Below, one piece after another: positions 11,101 to 19,454 of a DNA stretch of 64,000 bases. Position numbers and translations under genes: made by a program. Below the pieces are notes generated by a model. That model worked only from the letters and a program-made list of their open reading frames with translations. It made no database searches and was not told the origin of the DNA. The DNA is from Metabacillus halosaccharovorans. GTDB lineage: Bacteria > Bacillota > Bacilli > Bacillales > Bacillaceae. The stretch spans positions 248,001 to 312,000 of the forward strand of contig NZ_KV917372.1 in the NCBI RefSeq assembly GCF_002019635.1, written 5' to 3'. Position 1 is the first letter of the stretch. Every line of letters starts with the position of its first letter.

Positions 11101-12568
11101 GGTATTAAATGTGGACATTGGCTTAAATGATTTGTTTCTACATCCAACAATCAAAGATTTAGCTAAGCTGCTTCGAAGTAGAGAAAAAGTGAGTGCCGGG
11201 ATAGAAGTAAAATCAGTTGAGAAACGAGAGTATTACCCTGCAACATCTCAACAAACACGAATGATGATTGTTGACAAAATGAAGCGGGTCTCTGATACAA
11301 GCCAAAACATTACAGATATCTATTGGGTAGAAGGAAAACTGGATATTAATCGGGTGAGAGATGTATTTCAACAATTGATCGACAGGCATGACTCGCTAAG
11401 AATGTCTTACCACCTAACGAAGAAAGGTCTGATGTTTAAGGTAATCGAAAAGCTAGAATCAGAACTTACAATGTTCAAGGGAACGGAGGAGCAAATACCA
11501 GATCTTATCAATACTTTCGTTCAACCGTATGTTCTTTCGGAAGCTCCTTTGTTCAGAATCGGTCTGATTGAAGTAGCTGATGATAAGCATCTACTAATCT
11601 TTGATATTCATCATAGTATTTCAGATGGTTTTTCTTTGGGTTTATTAGTTAAAGAGTTTGTTACCTTGTTCCATGGAGGTCAACTGCCTAGATTAGAATT
11701 TCAGTATAAGGATTATGCAATATGGCAACAGTCCTTTACCAAAACAGAAAAATGGGAACGACAAGAAGAATTCTGGTTAGAGGAAATGGATGGGACCATC
11801 CCAACCATGAATTTGCCACTGGATTTTCAGCGTCCATCTGAAAAAACGTATGAAGGGAAATTGTCGGATTTCCAAATTTCAGAAAAACTAACAGAACAAT
11901 TAAAGCAAGTGGCAGTGAATGAAAACACCACACTCTATACCGTATTACTTACTGCTTACTATACATTATTATACAAATATTCAGGTGCGGAAGATATGAT
12001 CATTGGTGCTCCTGTTGCAGGGCGCAATCAAGCGGAATTTCAGCAAATGTTTGGTTTGGTGACAAATACACTGCCGCTCCGTAATTACCCTTCCGCACAC
12101 AAAACATGGCGGCAGTTTTTACAAGAAGTACGGCAAAATACAATCCAGGCATTTGAAAATCAAGATTATCAGCTAGAACAGTTGTTAGAAAAATTGGGAA
12201 TTAGCCCTTCAGTTAATCGTAACCCTTTATTTGATACACTCTTTGTTTTGCAAAATATGGACATTCCACCAATTAACCTGGAAGGATTGCGTTTTGTTCC
12301 ATATCTTCAACAACGAAACACAAGTATTATAGATTTGATTTTAGTCGCGAAAGAAGAATCAGGCAGAATCACTTTTACATTTGAATACTGTACCCAGTTA
12401 TTCAAAAGAGAAACGATTAAACAAATGGAAGTACATTTTATCACCCTCTTAGAAAGTATGGGACAAGGTGATTTAGACAAAACGCTGATTCAGCTCCAGC
12501 TCAATGCTGACAAAACTGTAAACAATGATCAATACAGGAATAATTTAGCCGATACATTTTCGTTCTAA
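8108..12568 (+). CDS. NRPS, C-A-PCP-C
   Basis: Synthetase of 1486 residues. Order: condensation domain with HHIIADG (His133-His134); adenylation domain with MIFTSGTSGRPKG, NGYGPAEN, YRTGD, RQDDQVKIRG and SANNKINKKAL; carrier domain with VGGQSLK (Ser986); second complete condensation domain with HHSISDG (His1168-His1169). The protein stops after this second C domain, which must act with a carrier on another protein. Manual pocket reading gives D-V-F-V-I-G-G-T-Y-K. That shares the I-G-G-T pattern of known valine-type pockets such as DAFWIGGTFK, so a branched or hydrophobic residue is a weak guess. An AGGAG sits ahead of ATG, and the gene follows the thioesterase by 12 bases. Confidence 0.95.
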   Translation: MEMKQCYETSSAQRRVYIQQQFNPQSTAYNLPTVFKVEGKLDNNRLEEAMVKLIRRHESLRTTFEADLKNNDISQIILDSVSFKLDVLNAEEDKLHECIDQLIKPFQLDQAPLFCVKIIYTSEDNCYLFFDIHHIIADGISIQTIMKEMMLLYKGMELPPVEVQYVDYVMWQNDLFNQQGIRSQECYWMRQFNDELPVLDLQTDFLRPVKNEGFGKYVYFQIEKPVINQLKELARKEDATLFMVLFSLYTTLLQRYTSQTDIVIGTPIAGRRHAELEPVIGMFVNTLALRIKSRGTMSFRQLLSEVKHTALAAYENQDYPLDQMVEKLKINRSSDRHPLFDTMFVLQNMDTAHVDMDGLHFQPFELKTCSAKFDLTLELTEKDGLISGKLEYNAELFEKQTAERITQHFTNIAEQAAEIPDQLLHQFEIMGFEEKKEILEEFNDSATDFPLKTISQLFEEQVTLHPDQPAVLYDGDSYTYRELNERANQLARTLHAKGISNSKAVGIMAERSMELIVGMLAVSKTGAAYVPIEPDYPSQRISNMLEDSGSEWLLVQGAIKQDIPDHLEIIDLQNPMLYTGEKYNHNLSTDPDSTAIMIFTSGTSGRPKGIMVTNRGISRLVKETNYVELNHQTRMLQTCALGFDVFTFETWAPLLNGGRLYLTNKEIYLDAEKLNPFLLEHKINLMVPTTALFNHLLNQDPNIFNTLDTIIVGGEVMSPPHVRLLKQNHPTVKLKNGYGPAENTTYTSIYDVTGFETGSIPIGKPISNTSCYVLDPFLQPVPVGVAGELFIGGDGVASGYANRNDLSEEKFITVPSLQGKRVYRTGDLVKWRSDGHLIYLGRQDDQVKIRGYRIELEEINQHVLGLPNVLESVVIPIKTANKETKLCAYYTAESLITSLEMRNMLLQQLPDFMVPELYMQVEKMPLSANNKINKKALPIPEFAPIPTEKQQVEDELERAVAQVWQEVLAIDVIGVNDNFFAVGGQSLKATLVVAKLRKVLNVDIGLNDLFLHPTIKDLAKLLRSREKVSAGIEVKSVEKREYYPATSQQTRMMIVDKMKRVSDTSQNITDIYWVEGKLDINRVRDVFQQLIDRHDSLRMSYHLTKKGLMFKVIEKLESELTMFKGTEEQIPDLINTFVQPYVLSEAPLFRIGLIEVADDKHLLIFDIHHSISDGFSLGLLVKEFVTLFHGGQLPRLEFQYKDYAIWQQSFTKTEKWERQEEFWLEEMDGTIPTMNLPLDFQRPSEKTYEGKLSDFQISEKLTEQLKQVAVNENTTLYTVLLTAYYTLLYKYSGAEDMIIGAPVAGRNQAEFQQMFGLVTNTLPLRNYPSAHKTWRQFLQEVRQNTIQAFENQDYQLEQLLEKLGISPSVNRNPLFDTLFVLQNMDIPPINLEGLRFVPYLQQRNTSIIDLILVAKEESGRITFTFEYCTQLFKRETIKQMEVHFITLLESMGQGDLDKTLIQLQLNADKTVNNDQYRNNLADTFSF

Positions 12569-12597
12569 TTCAAATGGCGAAACGGGGGAAGGAAACG

Positions 12598-15120
12598 ATG
12601 TTTGTTTTAACAGAAGAAACGGTCAAAATGAGAGAGTTTTGGGTGGAGCAGCTCTCAGGTGAAAAGCCATCAAACATGCTTTTACCTGATGAACTCAGGA
12701 CGCCCAGCACGATGCAGCCTGCAATCGGTATGGTAGAAACGAATATAGTTGATGATACATTTAGAAGCCTTACACAATACTGTAAAGAATCAGACTTTCT
12801 CTGGTATTGCTTTTTGTTCTCCGGTCTAAACGTGTGCTTATATAAATACTCAGGCTATCAGGACTTTCTAATAGGTTCGCCTCATCAAGATAAAATGAGC
12901 AAGAATGAAAGCATCCTGCCAATCCGTAGCGAAATAGATTCGGAAATGAGTTTCAAAGAATGGGTGCTTCAAGTGAGAGAAAGGCTGGCTGTTGCATATG
13001 AATTTCAGCAGTTTCCATTAGATATGCTGGTAAGTGAGCTTGGATTATCTGTAGATAGTGGAACAAATTCTTTGATTAATTTGGTCGCTTCATTTGAAGG
13101 GTTACACGCTCCATTTTCAAGTGAAATAAATGGACAAACAATCCAGATTTTATTCAGTCGAAGTGGGGGAAAGCTGGGGATCAAGCTGCAGTATCCTTCT
13201 GAGTATTATGCGAAAGATTCCATCAAACGATTCGTACACTCTTTTAAACATGTTCTTCAATCAGCAGTACGTCATATCGACAAACCTATCAAGGAATTGT
13301 CGATATGCCTGCCAGAAGAAGAACATATTATCTTGAACGAATTCAACATACAACTTCCGAAGGCTGAAGGAAAAAAGACAATAGTTGGATTTTTTGAACA
13401 GCAAATCGCCAATCATGTTGACAAGGTCGCTTTAATTGATAAGAACAGACAGATGACTTATAGTGAGCTAAATCATCAATCCAACAAGTTAGCGGCTGTT
13501 CTTAAAAAAAATTGGAACATCAAGCCTAATGAATTTGTAGCAGTTTACATGAATCGCGGGATAGATTATATCGTATCGATTTTGGCTGTCTTAAAAGCGG
13601 GTGGAGCTTATGTCCCACTTGATATCGATTATCCAAATGAGCGGATTCAATATATTTTAAAAGATAGTAAGGCAAAATTATTACTTACTGATCATGAAAC
13701 GGAAAACCTGTCAACTGATTCAATACCTATCTTACAAGTCTTTGATTTACTGGATGGAGAAGAGCAACAACTAGACATCTCGTACTCTACTAAATCAGAG
13801 GATTTGGCTTATCTGTTATATACTTCGGGAACAACAGGATTTCCAAAAGGGACATTGATTGAACAGCGCAATGTCATTCATTTAGTAGTTGATCAGGACT
13901 ATTTAACATTCAATTCTCAAACATGTATGTTACAGGCATCATCTGTTGTGTTTGACTTATCAACTCTCGAAATATGGGGGACCTTACTAAATGGTGGTAC
14001 CCTGGTGCTCGTAGACAAACAAACCTTAATAGAACCTATGAAATTAGAAACTGCCATACAGAATTATAAGGTCAACTCAGCTATTTTAACAACTGCCCTT
14101 TTTCATCATGTAGCAAGCCATCGACCGGAGTTATTCAAAGAACTTACCCAATTATTAACAGGAGGAGAGACCCTATCAGCTGTATTAGCAGACAAAGCTC
14201 TCCAAATGAACCCTGAACTTAAACTGGTTAATGCTTACGGACCAACAGAATGTACAGTGTTAACAACAGCACATGATGTGAAAATTGGTGAAAAAGGGAA
14301 TATTTCAATCGGCAAACCAGTCAAGGGTACAAATGTCAAGATAATCGGGGTAGACGGAAAGATTCAGCCGATAGGGGTTCTTGGAGAATTGTGCATAGTA
14401 GGTAATGGTGTAGGTCGAGGTTACTTAAATAAACCAGAAACAACCTGCGAATGTTTTATACCAGATACGGATCAGGAAAATCGCTTGATGTACAAAACAG
14501 GTGACCTTGCAAGATGGCGTGAAGATGGCAGCATTGAATTTCTAGGACGTAAAGACCGACAAGTGAAGTTACGTGGATATCGCATTGAACTTGGTGAAAT
14601 TGAAAATTGTCTCCTTAATCACAAGGATATCCTTGAAACAGTCGTTCTTCCAATTGAAGTAAACAAGGAACAAATACTGTGTGGGTATATCGTTCAAACA
14701 GCTCAATCGGATGCGGATGTCTACGATCTACAAATGTATTTAAAGCAAACCTTACCAGAATATATGGTTCCTGCTGCATTTGTTCCGGTTCACCGAATTC
14801 CATTAACAGTAAGTGGCAAATTGGATGTTACTAAGCTTCCAGTACCGACTGAACTTCATTTTGGTATCCAACAAGAAAAGGATGATAGATTACCCCAAAG
14901 TGAGGAAGAAAGAAAGATTGCAGCAATTTGGTCCGATATATTAGGGATTCACCAAATCACACTTGATCACAATTTCTTTGAATTAGGCGGGCACTCACTC
15001 AAGTTAATTCTGCTTGCTGAACAGCTGCAACAAGCCGGATATCCCGTCAATACAATGGATTTGTACAAATACCCGACTATTGGTAGTTTCCTGGAAAACC
15101 ACTGGAAGCAGAGAAATTAA
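12598..15120 (+). CDS. NRPS, half condensation domain-A-PCP
   Basis: Synthetase of 840 residues. I start it at ATG 12598, which has GGGGGAAGG five bases upstream, rather than at the in-frame ATG 12574. The first 220 or so residues match only the C-terminal lobe of a condensation domain (FWVEQL...DFLIGSP...AYEFQQFPLDMLV). The lobe carrying HHxxxDG is absent, so this part should be inactive alone. Then come adenylation motifs LLYTSGTTGFPKG, NAYGPTE, YKTGD, GRKDRQVKLRG and TVSGKLDVTKL, and a carrier with LGGHSLK (Ser800). No thioesterase or reductase follows. Manual pocket reading: D-L-L-I-L-G-A-V-L-K, not assigned. The complete C domain ending the preceding protein may serve this module. Confidence 0.93.
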   Translation: MFVLTEETVKMREFWVEQLSGEKPSNMLLPDELRTPSTMQPAIGMVETNIVDDTFRSLTQYCKESDFLWYCFLFSGLNVCLYKYSGYQDFLIGSPHQDKMSKNESILPIRSEIDSEMSFKEWVLQVRERLAVAYEFQQFPLDMLVSELGLSVDSGTNSLINLVASFEGLHAPFSSEINGQTIQILFSRSGGKLGIKLQYPSEYYAKDSIKRFVHSFKHVLQSAVRHIDKPIKELSICLPEEEHIILNEFNIQLPKAEGKKTIVGFFEQQIANHVDKVALIDKNRQMTYSELNHQSNKLAAVLKKNWNIKPNEFVAVYMNRGIDYIVSILAVLKAGGAYVPLDIDYPNERIQYILKDSKAKLLLTDHETENLSTDSIPILQVFDLLDGEEQQLDISYSTKSEDLAYLLYTSGTTGFPKGTLIEQRNVIHLVVDQDYLTFNSQTCMLQASSVVFDLSTLEIWGTLLNGGTLVLVDKQTLIEPMKLETAIQNYKVNSAILTTALFHHVASHRPELFKELTQLLTGGETLSAVLADKALQMNPELKLVNAYGPTECTVLTTAHDVKIGEKGNISIGKPVKGTNVKIIGVDGKIQPIGVLGELCIVGNGVGRGYLNKPETTCECFIPDTDQENRLMYKTGDLARWREDGSIEFLGRKDRQVKLRGYRIELGEIENCLLNHKDILETVVLPIEVNKEQILCGYIVQTAQSDADVYDLQMYLKQTLPEYMVPAAFVPVHRIPLTVSGKLDVTKLPVPTELHFGIQQEKDDRLPQSEEERKIAAIWSDILGIHQITLDHNFFELGGHSLKLILLAEQLQQAGYPVNTMDLYKYPTIGSFLENHWKQRN

Positions 15121-15264
15121 TGAAGCTTTTCTAAAAACGTTACCTTTTGACTCTGGATAAAGGAGAAAGAGATAGCACTGGATTTAGAATACTAGCTTTC
15201 TAAAGTAGGTCTTTATCTTTCTTCCATTTTTTAATCTTCTTTAGAGAGCGGGGATAAATCTCTC

Positions 15265-15783
15265 ATGATTTTACTAGTAAAACTGGTAATTTATTTTTTA
15301 ATCTGGAGTTTATATTCATATTTGATACACAGAATTGCCCACATCCCTAGTAAGAAAAATCCATTGCTAAAAATCCATCTTGTTCATCACAGGGTAAAGT
15401 ATGATGATTCATTTCTCCCTGAATGGCCAAATTTTTTCTTCTGGTTCGGATCATGGCGCGCTTCACTGGATGTTTGGATCACGTTGACACTTCCAGTTGT
15501 CATCATTGCAATAATAGACCCTGTACCCGGTGTGATTTTACTCGTCTTTCATTATATTTACGAGGTATTTTTGGCTGGAAATGTTGTCGATCATAACCCG
15601 AATATTAAAGGAAGGATTACGCGTTACTTTGCAATTGGGCAGTATCATGTCAGACATCATGAGGTTTATCGTGCTAATTACGGTTTTTTTATTACCTTAT
15701 GGGACCGTCTATTCGGTACAGTTCATCAGAAGCCAAGTCATTCACAAAAAATGAAAAATAAAGACATGACACAAATGAAATGA
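15265..15783 (+). CDS. Fatty acid hydroxylase/sterol desaturase family membrane protein
   Basis: Integral membrane protein of 172 residues with the histidine clusters of the di-iron hydroxylase superfamily: HRIAH near residue 23, HLVHH near 38, DHNP near 112 and YHVRHH near 130. Several hydrophobic helices separate the clusters. Family members hydroxylate or desaturate lipids, carotenoids or small substrates using two iron atoms and O2. It lies 145 bases after the last NRPS gene and 17 bases before the lyase-like gene, all on one strand, so it probably tailors the peptide, its acyl chain or a precursor. Substrate unknown. Confidence 0.85.
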   Translation: MILLVKLVIYFLIWSLYSYLIHRIAHIPSKKNPLLKIHLVHHRVKYDDSFLPEWPNFFFWFGSWRASLDVWITLTLPVVIIAIIDPVPGVILLVFHYIYEVFLAGNVVDHNPNIKGRITRYFAIGQYHVRHHEVYRANYGFFITLWDRLFGTVHQKPSHSQKMKNKDMTQMK

Positions 15784-15799
15784 ATGGAGGGAGAATGGG

Positions 15800-17257
15800 A
15801 TGAAAGTAGATAATTTGTTACATGATGAGACACTATCAGGAAGAATTTCGGCTTCTCCAAGCATGCTATTGCATGAAGAGATATTAAAACCCCAATTTGA
15901 TTATGAACTGAAGCATTTATTACCTTATTATATTCAGATCGAAGAAGTCATGACAATTGAATATGAACGATTGGGCCTGATAAGTAAAGAATCGATGGTT
16001 GAAATCGTCAATCTGCTAAATCAAATAACAAAAGAAAATATCACGGCAGATCCAAAAAGTAATATGTCTGACATCTGCTTTGCTATCGAACAGTATGTAG
16101 AATCAAGAATGGAACATCCTGTCCCTAATTGGCATGTTGACCGCAGCAGGAATGATGTACAAGCAACTGCACAGATCATGTTTGCTCGTGAAAATTTAGT
16201 GACTATCATGGAAGAAATAACAGAACTTATTGAAGAAGTGTTGGCACTATCCAACGACAATTTGTCTGTTCCTATGCCAGGCTATACCCACTATCAATCA
16301 GCCCAAATTATTACAGTTGGTTTTTACTTTACAGCTGTTAGTGAAGTCCTGCATAAGTCCTTGAATAGAATGATAAAACTCTATGATGAAATTAATAAAT
16401 GTCCATTAGGGTCTGGAGCAATGTCAGGCATGGAGCTTGAATGGAATCGAGCAGAAATGGCAACTAAACTAGGCTTTCAAGATTCATCACATGCATTAGT
16501 ATCTGTAGCTTCAAAGGAATGGATGCTTCAAATTGCTGCAGAATGTTCGAATTTAGCAACTGTAATAAGTCGATTTATCACAGACCTCATTACTTGGGGC
16601 AGCAGTGAATATAAATTCTTTGTTTTGCCTGATGAAATGTCAGGGATATCATCAGCTATGCCGCAAAAAAAGAATTATCCGATTCTTGAACGAATCCGCG
16701 GGCGTAGCGTACATATCAATTCCTATTATTATGACATGCTAAATGCCCAGCGTAATACACCTTTTACAAATCTTGTAGAGACAGCTAAAGAAGGGGGAAG
16801 CAATTTTTACCCGATGATTACTTGTATGAAAAGTGTGTTAAAGCTTTATACGGCAGTGATCAAAGCGATGAAGTTCAATAAAGAACATATGTATGAAATG
16901 TGTGCAAATGATTTTTTTGGAGGTTTTTCTCTAGCAAATTTATTAACTTTGCAATGTTCCATTCCATATCGTCAATCCCAAATTATATCAGGAAAATATA
17001 TAGTAGCCATGAATGCACAAAATCGTAAGCCAAATGAAGTAGAGCTTTCATTTTTAAATGAATTATGCGAAAAGTATGGGTATAAATCGTCACTCACAGA
17101 AGATCAGTTAATAGAAATCTTTAGCATCACGGAAAGTCTTTCAAGAAAAAAGACTAAAGGCTCAACAAATCCACTTGAAATCAAGCAATTGATTGACCAA
17201 CAAAAAGCTATTTTAAGAGAACAGAAACAGCAAATTGTTGACCTTAAAAGGAAATAA
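15800..17257 (+). CDS. Argininosuccinate lyase/fumarase superfamily enzyme
   Basis: Cytoplasmic enzyme of 485 residues. It carries the conserved regions of the superfamily: DRSRNDVQAT (region 1), PGYTHYQSAQ (region 2) and the signature GISSAMPQKKNYP (region 3, with the catalytic serine loop). Typical members eliminate fumarate from an N- or O-linked succinyl adduct. Placement in the NRPS cluster next to a cysteine-synthase-like gene suggests a biosynthetic rather than arginine-pathway role; there is no argG nearby. GGAGGGAGAA precedes the ATG. The C-terminal 30 residues are rich in Lys, Gln and Glu and look like a short coiled coil. Real ArgH remains possible but is less likely from context. 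Confidence 0.85.
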   Translation: MKVDNLLHDETLSGRISASPSMLLHEEILKPQFDYELKHLLPYYIQIEEVMTIEYERLGLISKESMVEIVNLLNQITKENITADPKSNMSDICFAIEQYVESRMEHPVPNWHVDRSRNDVQATAQIMFARENLVTIMEEITELIEEVLALSNDNLSVPMPGYTHYQSAQIITVGFYFTAVSEVLHKSLNRMIKLYDEINKCPLGSGAMSGMELEWNRAEMATKLGFQDSSHALVSVASKEWMLQIAAECSNLATVISRFITDLITWGSSEYKFFVLPDEMSGISSAMPQKKNYPILERIRGRSVHINSYYYDMLNAQRNTPFTNLVETAKEGGSNFYPMITCMKSVLKLYTAVIKAMKFNKEHMYEMCANDFFGGFSLANLLTLQCSIPYRQSQIISGKYIVAMNAQNRKPNEVELSFLNELCEKYGYKSSLTEDQLIEIFSITESLSRKKTKGSTNPLEIKQLIDQQKAILREQKQQIVDLKRK

Positions 17258-17334
17258 AAAACAAGAGTGGAATTTCGATTGCCTAGCTTCTGGGTAGAAA
17301 AAGTAAGAAAAATATGACTGAGGGTGTGAGGATC

Positions 17335-18366
17335 TTGTATCAAAACATTATTGAAACCATTGGTAATACTCCTTTAGTAAAACTTCGTCTTGATAAACAG
17401 TCGATTGGGGAAGTTTACGCAAAATTAGAACTACAGAACCCATTTGGTATGAAGGATCGAGTGGCAAAGAACGCAATTCTTGCAGCAAAGGAATCCGGTG
17501 AATTACAGGATGGCCAACCTATCTTTGAAAGTTCATCAGGCACATTGGCATGCGGAATCGCACTAGTCGGTACTTCACTTGGCCACCCTGTCCATATTGT
17601 CACAGATCCAAGATTAGATTCCATCACTCTAGCAAAATTACACTCTCTAGGTTGTCATGTGCATGTGGTGGATAAAATGGGAGCTCAAGGTTGGCAAGGA
17701 GGCCGCTTGGAATTATTACATAGATTGTTGGAGCAACACCCGGATGGATATTGGTTAAGACAATATGAAAATCCCTCTAACCCTGAATCATATACCGGTT
17801 TAGCCCAAGAGTTGATTGATGATCTTGGACAAGTAGATATCTTGATCGTTGCAGTCGGAACTGGAGGATCCATCTCCGGGACAGCTAGGGAATTAAAAAA
17901 ATACAATCCAAATTGTAAAGTAATCGCTGTTGATGCAACGGGAAGTGTTATTTTTGGACAACCAGATAGGCCAGACCGCCTGCAGGGCGGTATTGGGAAC
18001 TCATTAGTTGCCAGAAATGTTGATCATACTTTAATTGATGAGGTACACTGGCTAAATGATCAAGAGGCATACGCTGCTACACATGTGCTCGCAAGACACG
18101 AAAAAATATTTGCAGGCAATTCTTCCGGTTCTGTTTATGCTGTTGCACGGTGGGTAAGCCGCTTTGTCGAACCAAACACGAAAATAGCTGCTATATTTCC
18201 GGATCGCGGTGACCGTTATGCAAACACTATTTACAATCATGATTACCTTAAAACGAAAGGAATTAATGTGGAACTCACCTTTGATCCAAAACAAGTAGAT
18301 AGAAATGATGTTGTTCATTCATGGTCTTACGCATCATATCGTGAAAATACAGTTTTGAAAATATAA
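17335..18366 (+). CDS. Cysteine synthase family PLP-dependent enzyme
   Basis: Fold-type II PLP enzyme of 343 residues. I choose TTG 17335 (LYQNIIETIGNTPLVKL, the usual family start) with GAGGGTG eight bases upstream; an in-frame ATG lies at 17314 without a good site. The PLP lysine is in NPFGMKDR; the phosphate loop is VGTGGSISGTA. The substrate loop reads ESSSGTLACG, lacking the Asn of the classic SGNTG motif, so the nucleophile is probably not simple sulfide. The family performs beta-replacement on activated serine. With the neighbouring fumarate-lyase-like enzyme it could build an amino acid such as 2,3-diaminopropionate by an aspartate adduct; that is a hypothesis. Confidence 0.87.
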   Translation: MYQNIIETIGNTPLVKLRLDKQSIGEVYAKLELQNPFGMKDRVAKNAILAAKESGELQDGQPIFESSSGTLACGIALVGTSLGHPVHIVTDPRLDSITLAKLHSLGCHVHVVDKMGAQGWQGGRLELLHRLLEQHPDGYWLRQYENPSNPESYTGLAQELIDDLGQVDILIVAVGTGGSISGTARELKKYNPNCKVIAVDATGSVIFGQPDRPDRLQGGIGNSLVARNVDHTLIDEVHWLNDQEAYAATHVLARHEKIFAGNSSGSVYAVARWVSRFVEPNTKIAAIFPDRGDRYANTIYNHDYLKTKGINVELTFDPKQVDRNDVVHSWSYASYRENTVLKI

Positions 18367-18400
18367 ACCCGACTACAATTAGAAATGAGTTGATGTATAA

Positions 18401-18838
18401 ATGAAAATAACATTATTTGAAGAAAAGGACCTCCTGGCATGTACGAACACATTTATGGAAGTCTTTAATCAGGAACCATGGAATGATAAATGGACAAAGG
18501 AAACGGCTAACAATTATTTAGCAGACTTCACACATACACCCGGCTTTAAAGGGATTGTCGCTTATGATGAGGAAGAAATGATAGGATTTCTTTTCGGAAC
18601 TCTAAAACATTGGTGGAGTGGAGACGAATTTTTCATCAATGAAATGTGTGTAGTGGCAGACAAACAAAATTCAGGCATTGGATCAAAGATGATGAATGAC
18701 TTAATAAAAGAATTAGAAAAAGATGGGGTAAGCATGATCTCACTATTAACTGACAGAGGGATACCGGCTGAAGACTTTTACAAAAAACACGGATTTTCTG
18801 AAATAGACCGATTAGTGTTTTTAAGCAGGAGCATGTAA
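18401..18838 (+). CDS. GNAT family N-acetyltransferase
   Basis: Single-domain acetyltransferase of 145 residues. The core has ADKQNSGIGSKMMNDLI, fitting motif A (Q/RxxGxG) that binds the acetyl-CoA pyrophosphate, and a closing AEDFYKKHGFSEIDRLVFL segment typical of GNAT C-termini. It begins 34 bases after the PLP enzyme and is the last gene on this strand before the insertion sequence, so it is probably the last gene of the NRPS operon in this direction. It could acetylate a product, a precursor amine or give self-protection; the sequence does not decide. Confidence 0.85.
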   Translation: MKITLFEEKDLLACTNTFMEVFNQEPWNDKWTKETANNYLADFTHTPGFKGIVAYDEEEMIGFLFGTLKHWWSGDEFFINEMCVVADKQNSGIGSKMMNDLIKELEKDGVSMISLLTDRGIPAEDFYKKHGFSEIDRLVFLSRSM

Positions 18839-18840
18839 GG

Positions 18841-18896
18841 GACAGAGGGAAAGGGACAGAGGGACAGGTTTGTTGTCCCAATTTGGGACAACAAAC
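18841..18896. repeat. Left arm of a GGGAC hairpin repeat, split by the IS
   Basis: GGGACAGGTTTGTTGTCCC, loop AATTT, then GGGACAACAAAC up to the IS left end. The rest of the second arm (CTGTCCCC) lies immediately right of the IS at 20333. Joined, the arms pair over 19 bases without mismatch. A direct GGGACAG repeat precedes the stem. Confidence 0.85.
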
Positions 18897-18948
18897 TGAG
18901 GTGCACCCCAATTGTTAGACACACTTAACAATTGGAGGTGCTTTTTTC

Positions 18949-19437
18949 ATGAAGAAATATCGCTTAGAAATTAAACTACAAGCTATAAATACCTACCTGG
19001 AAAGTGCGGAATCCATAAGAAAAATAGCTAAGAAATATAAGATTAGTAAATCTATGTTACATAGGTGGATAGTGAGATATCAAATTCATGGCGCAGCTGG
19101 CTTACAAGAATCCTATACAAATTACTCTGTTGAGTTTAAAATGAACGTACTTACCTATATGAGAGAGATGGGAGCGTCCATCGAAGAAGCTACGGCAGTA
19201 TTTAATGTTTCTTCCTCTTCTGCGGTGCAACGCTGGAAGGATTTATTTGAAACACACGGAATTGACGCTCTTCAACCAAAGAAAAAGGAGCGTTCAATGT
19301 CTATGAGTAAAAAATCTAAGAAAAAACCAGTAGAAGGATCAGAAGAAGCACTACGTGCTGAAATAGAACAGCTTAAGATGGAAAATGAATATTTAAAAAA
19401 GTTACAAGCCTTAATTCAGGAAAAGAAAAACTTATAG
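18949..19437 (+). CDS. IS3 family transposase OrfA
   Basis: DNA-binding half of the transposase, 162 residues. Two helix-turn-helix segments are visible (SIRKIAKKYKISKSMLHRWI near 25-45, and EEATAVFNVSSSSAVQRWK near 80-100). A leucine-zipper-like tail follows (EIEQLKMENEYLKKLQ) that mediates OrfA/OrfAB assembly in the family. The slippery run at 19395-19401 lies in this tail, before the stop, and allows -1 frameshifting into orfB. Confidence 0.93.
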   Translation: MKKYRLEIKLQAINTYLESAESIRKIAKKYKISKSMLHRWIVRYQIHGAAGLQESYTNYSVEFKMNVLTYMREMGASIEEATAVFNVSSSSAVQRWKDLFETHGIDALQPKKKERSMSMSKKSKKKPVEGSEEALRAEIEQLKMENEYLKKLQALIQEKKNL

Positions 19438-19454
19438 ATAAAGACAAAGCGCAA

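Noticed and set aside
12574-12597. Upstream ATG 12574 as start of the third NRPS
   Set aside because: The GGGGGAAGG site lies inside these codons and is correctly spaced only for ATG 12598.
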